Both the position numbers and the translations under genes were made by a program. From contig OZ038380.1 in the NCBI GenBank assembly GCA_964036045.1, positions 183,854,185 through 183,918,184 of the forward strand: DNA of 64,000 bases, written 5' to 3'. This document shows, piece after piece, positions 60,926 through 64,000 of the stretch (position 1 is the stretch's first letter; each line of letters begins with the position of its first letter). The notes under the pieces were generated by a model. That model saw nothing but the letters and a program-made list of their open reading frames with translations. It did not search any database and was not told the DNA's origin. The DNA comes from Eutreptiella sp. 'Long Island Sound 2002' (Eukaryota; Euglenozoa; Euglenophyceae; Eutreptiales; Eutreptiaceae).

Positions 60926-63679
60926 CCGGGAAACGAGCGGATGCAGTGGAAATGAGCAAACAATGGGTGAAATAAGGTGAAAATCCAAATATCCCCAATG
61001 CGAAAGAAGCATCTAATTACCCGTTTTCAAACAACCATGATGCTCCTAGTTTCACAAAGTATGGGTTTCTAGTACGGCCACATGCCCCAAAATAGTCTAC
61101 TGTTCACATAGTACACAGTACGCCCCCAGAAATGGCGAAAAAAAGGATGCCCGGTGCATGCCCGGCACGGTGTTACTCCCTCTCAGAGCATGAGAGCAGG
61201 GGATATGGCTGGAAAACCCCACCGCAGCCCCCACCCTCCACCTTCCATCCCAATCCCTGGCCCCATTGAAGCATGCAGTAGAAGAGATTGGGGGAGGGGA
61301 CCCGAAACTTTGTGCTGCAAAGATGGCCCAAATTAACTGTTCGTTTAGTAAGGTCCATTTCCCCCCATTCCGTTCACTCCGTCTAACCCGATCTATCTCC
61401 TACAGCCTCCTCCACAACTCCCTTTGCACAGCTTCAGCGCAATCTGCACAGTCACCATTTCAGTAAGAGGAGTGGGGCACCAGCGCTTCCACACAGAAGC
61501 ATTTATGGTGAATTCATTCGTGTCGTCTTTCAATGGAGATGCTCCCTGTTGCTGTGACTGTGAGGGCATATTCCTGGCATATGCTTCGCAATGCAGTATA
61601 TGGGCTGGTCATGTTGCATGCGCACCCAAAATCCAAAGCCTGGACGCACCACACAAATGATCCAGCAGACTATCTCCTGTGTGGCTCGTCAGGCTGTTTG
61701 TTGCTGTTATTATATTCAAAACCTGCAGCCCCTCTGTTCTGTTCCGTGTATCCGAATATCGAGCTGAACCTTCACACCCTTTGTCTGCAGGCAAAGATGG
61801 GAACAACCCCATGATGCACAGTATTTGTGCAATTGCTGCCATGCTGACACTTGATTGTTTTGTTTGCTGCTGTGATTACGCTGCATGATATGAGCTGGTT
61901 TGCTGCAGCCGCAACAAATTTCCTGACGACCCTCTGAGACCACCACTACTATGTCGCCTCCACCCAAAGACTTGGTTGGTCTTCAGCATGGGTACCCTCC
62001 TCCCCGATGACTAATGGCGCAGAATGCCACCCTTTAGCGACCCTTGCAAGTAAAACAAGCACAAAAATTGAATCACCCCACGTTGACAAAATGTCCCAGG
62101 AGCTTTGTCACGCTCCAATGATGACATGCTGACCAGTGAACCGCTAGTGCAATGGAGTGTTGGGGTCGTGTACAACAATCAGATCAACAACATCAATATA
62201 CTGCTGGTCTTAGATATCAGACAATGGCTGCAGCTGAGGCCCAGGCTGCAGGCTAAGCTCAGGCTAGGGCCTGGGTTGGGGCTGGGGCTTGTGCTGGGCG
62301 GGGGCAGGGGCTGTTTAGGAGGCAAATGGTTGCAAAACGCTGAGGGACGGAGGGGTTGAGGACGGCAGCTGTGGGGGTGTGAAGGGGCCTGACGGCGAGC
62401 TGCGTGTGTGTGATGGACGGCTGAGACGAGCCTCAAATCCTCCAACCTGGCATCGGCCCCAATGACCTCACAGGCCTTACAGGCACCTACTGCAATAAAC
62501 CAACATAAAGTGTGGGCTGCCAAATGGAAACCACATCTAGATAAGCCCCGCTAGCAACCATGATGACAATTTCAACAGAAGGCTTTGAAAGGCCTCAAAA
62601 ATTAGTGCCAATGTGGTTGTATGCAGCTTGCACCTCGGGGCTCATCTGAAATATGTTGTGCGCACGTTGAAGACATTGATGCGGGGACATAGGTTCAGTC
62701 ACCGGGGCTAAGGTCTTGACATGTTGAAAATGACCAATGAGGGGGGGTGTGAGGAAACCGAGGGCACTGCGCACACTGCATGCGTACGAGCGCTTCTTGT
62801 TCCTTTACTACATCGCTACGAATGTTGCTCTCAGTTCTGGCCCCATGGCACAGGCAACCAGCATTCCATGAATACCTATATAACCTGTCACCCCACATGT
62901 GACAGCAGGGGGGGGGAGGGATCCATGCAATGCCCCCCCCCCCCCCGCCCTCCACAGACAAACTGTTGGATGGAGGCCCCCTTAAGGGGGGGGGGGGATT
63001 GGGGGGGAGGGGGTTCTTGTTTGGGGGGGACCTAAATTACACGCCCCCACGTAATGTACAATGCTCCGACCCCTCCCCAAAGGGAAGGTTGTTGTGTCCA
63101 TTTTGTCTTCCTGGTGGTGCCAGTGGAGTTCTGAGACTATGTGCTTGGGCAGCTCACTGTTGGCCGGAGGTGGGGACATCGCGTCCTCAGCCTCGAGCCA
63201 ATGTGCGTGTTCCTTTGCACACTGCCCAATGCTGCAGTCACCCCCAGGGCTGCTTTAACATCTCGGTACGGCTGGTACCACCCAAAGACTCGGCAAATCA
63301 AAAGTCTTCTCTGGAGCCTTTGGCGCCAATTAGTTTATTTGTTGGCCGAGACATTTTATCGTCGCCGTCAATGTCACCTGCACACGTACTTGTCGTACTT
63401 GAGGTGTGGCCCCTGCTGTGCCTCCCGGGTCCACATTAGCCCTGCGCCGTTCCTGCCACCTGCACCAAGAAGCAGCAGTGCAAGAGCGCCGCAGACCGTG
63501 TGGCTGTATGTCTGCAGGGGTGGACTTCCGTGTCGTGCCATACATTGGGTTCATGGCATGCACGGGTGCTGCAGGGGTTGGGGCTGGGGTGGGGGTGGGT
63601 GGCGGGAGCTGGTGCTGGTGCTGGGAGTACTTACGCCGCGTGCGCGCACCTAGTCAGGAACAGCCGGCAGTGCTGGGCT
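60926..63679. other. No gene seen
   Basis: Includes a purine/GC-rich simple repeat (CTGGG/CAGGCT words, 62225-62310) and homopolymer runs at about 62934-63020. No protein domain is recognised in either strand. Confidence 0.45.
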
Positions 63680-63795
63680 GACTCAGTCAAGTCAGTCACG
63701 AGTCACAATTTTTTGACTCAGTCAAGTCAAGCCACGAGTCACGCCGCTGCAGTCGACTCAGTCAAGTCACCGTGCCGCGCGGTGACTGTGACTGA
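63679..63795 (+). repeat. Short tandem repeat of GACTCAGTCAAGTCA
   Basis: Three imperfect units of GACTCAGTCAAGTCA separated by CGAGTCAC-containing spacers (starting near 63680, 63715 and 63755). Confidence 0.75.
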
Positions 63796-63822
63796 ATAGG
63801 CCCTTAGGAGTCACGGATCGGC

Positions 63823-63898
63823 GGTTCGATTCCCTCTGCGATCTATACCATGGCGCGCTGGCGATTGCTCCAGCACTGACCCCAGGGGGGATCGAACC
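63823..63898. other. Two opposing B-box-like sequences
   Basis: GGTTCGATTCC on the plus strand (63823-63833) and GGTTCGATCCC on the minus strand (63888-63898), 55 bp apart and facing each other. A boxes are weak, so these are probably fragments of tRNA-derived repeats. Confidence 0.35.
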
Positions 63899-64000
63899 TA
63901 TGCTACAGCAATTTTAATGCCAATTTAGCTGTACAAAAACTGTCAAAAAAACTACGTATCATTTTTATGCGTTTTTTTCTGTAGAATGGACAGCGACAAG

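Overview
This is eukaryotic nuclear DNA made almost entirely of transposable elements in its first 47 kb. The long protein-coding stretches belong to Ty3/gypsy-type LTR retrotransposons of three families. Their primer-binding sites match an initiator tRNA-Met ending CCTCTGCTACCA, which is not the land-plant form as I recall it. Together with (CA)n tracts, runs of G, and an RT-like gene remnant with short intron-like gaps, this suggests a protist or alga with a large, repeat-rich genome. I cannot name the species from sequence alone.

The layout is a nest. A decayed RT-like coding region on the minus strand (E5, about 48900 down to 47359, continuing at 14361) was hit by element E3 (+, 14367-47353, 798-bp LTRs, TSD caaca). 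E3's 3' untranslated part was hit by E1 (-, 24592-46180, 532-bp LTRs, TSD tccct). E1's RNase H coding region was hit by E2 (+, 29128-39926, 532-bp LTRs, TSD ctcac). Every boundary is supported by LTRs of equal length and exact 5-bp duplications. To the left, an older minus-strand element E4 (about 14089 leftwards past the insertion at 5966) is interrupted by E0 (+, window start to 5965), a third copy of the E1/E2 family.

E2 looks intact: both LTRs, PBS, PPT, an open gag of 1011 codons and an open pol of about 1727 codons. E1 would be intact apart from the E2 insertion and one amber codon in integrase. E3 has one amber codon in reverse transcriptase plus the E1 insertion. E4 gag is spread over several frames. 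In all three families gag and pol lie in the same frame, separated by one stop codon (UAG, UGA, UAG), which suggests stop-codon readthrough. All three also carry, between protease and RT, a domain resembling the Dam-like adenine methyltransferase fold. It is intact-looking in E1/E2 (NPPF), altered in E3 (GNPRF) and degenerate in E4. E0/E1/E2 and E3 end pol with a chromodomain.

From 48.9 to 64 kb I see no convincing protein gene. It holds (CA)n/(GT)n microsatellites, a locus present twice (49678-50209 and 53571-54467) around a very GC-rich block with long G runs, tRNA-like A/B-box fragments, and short tandem repeats near 59.2, 60.7 and 63.7 kb.
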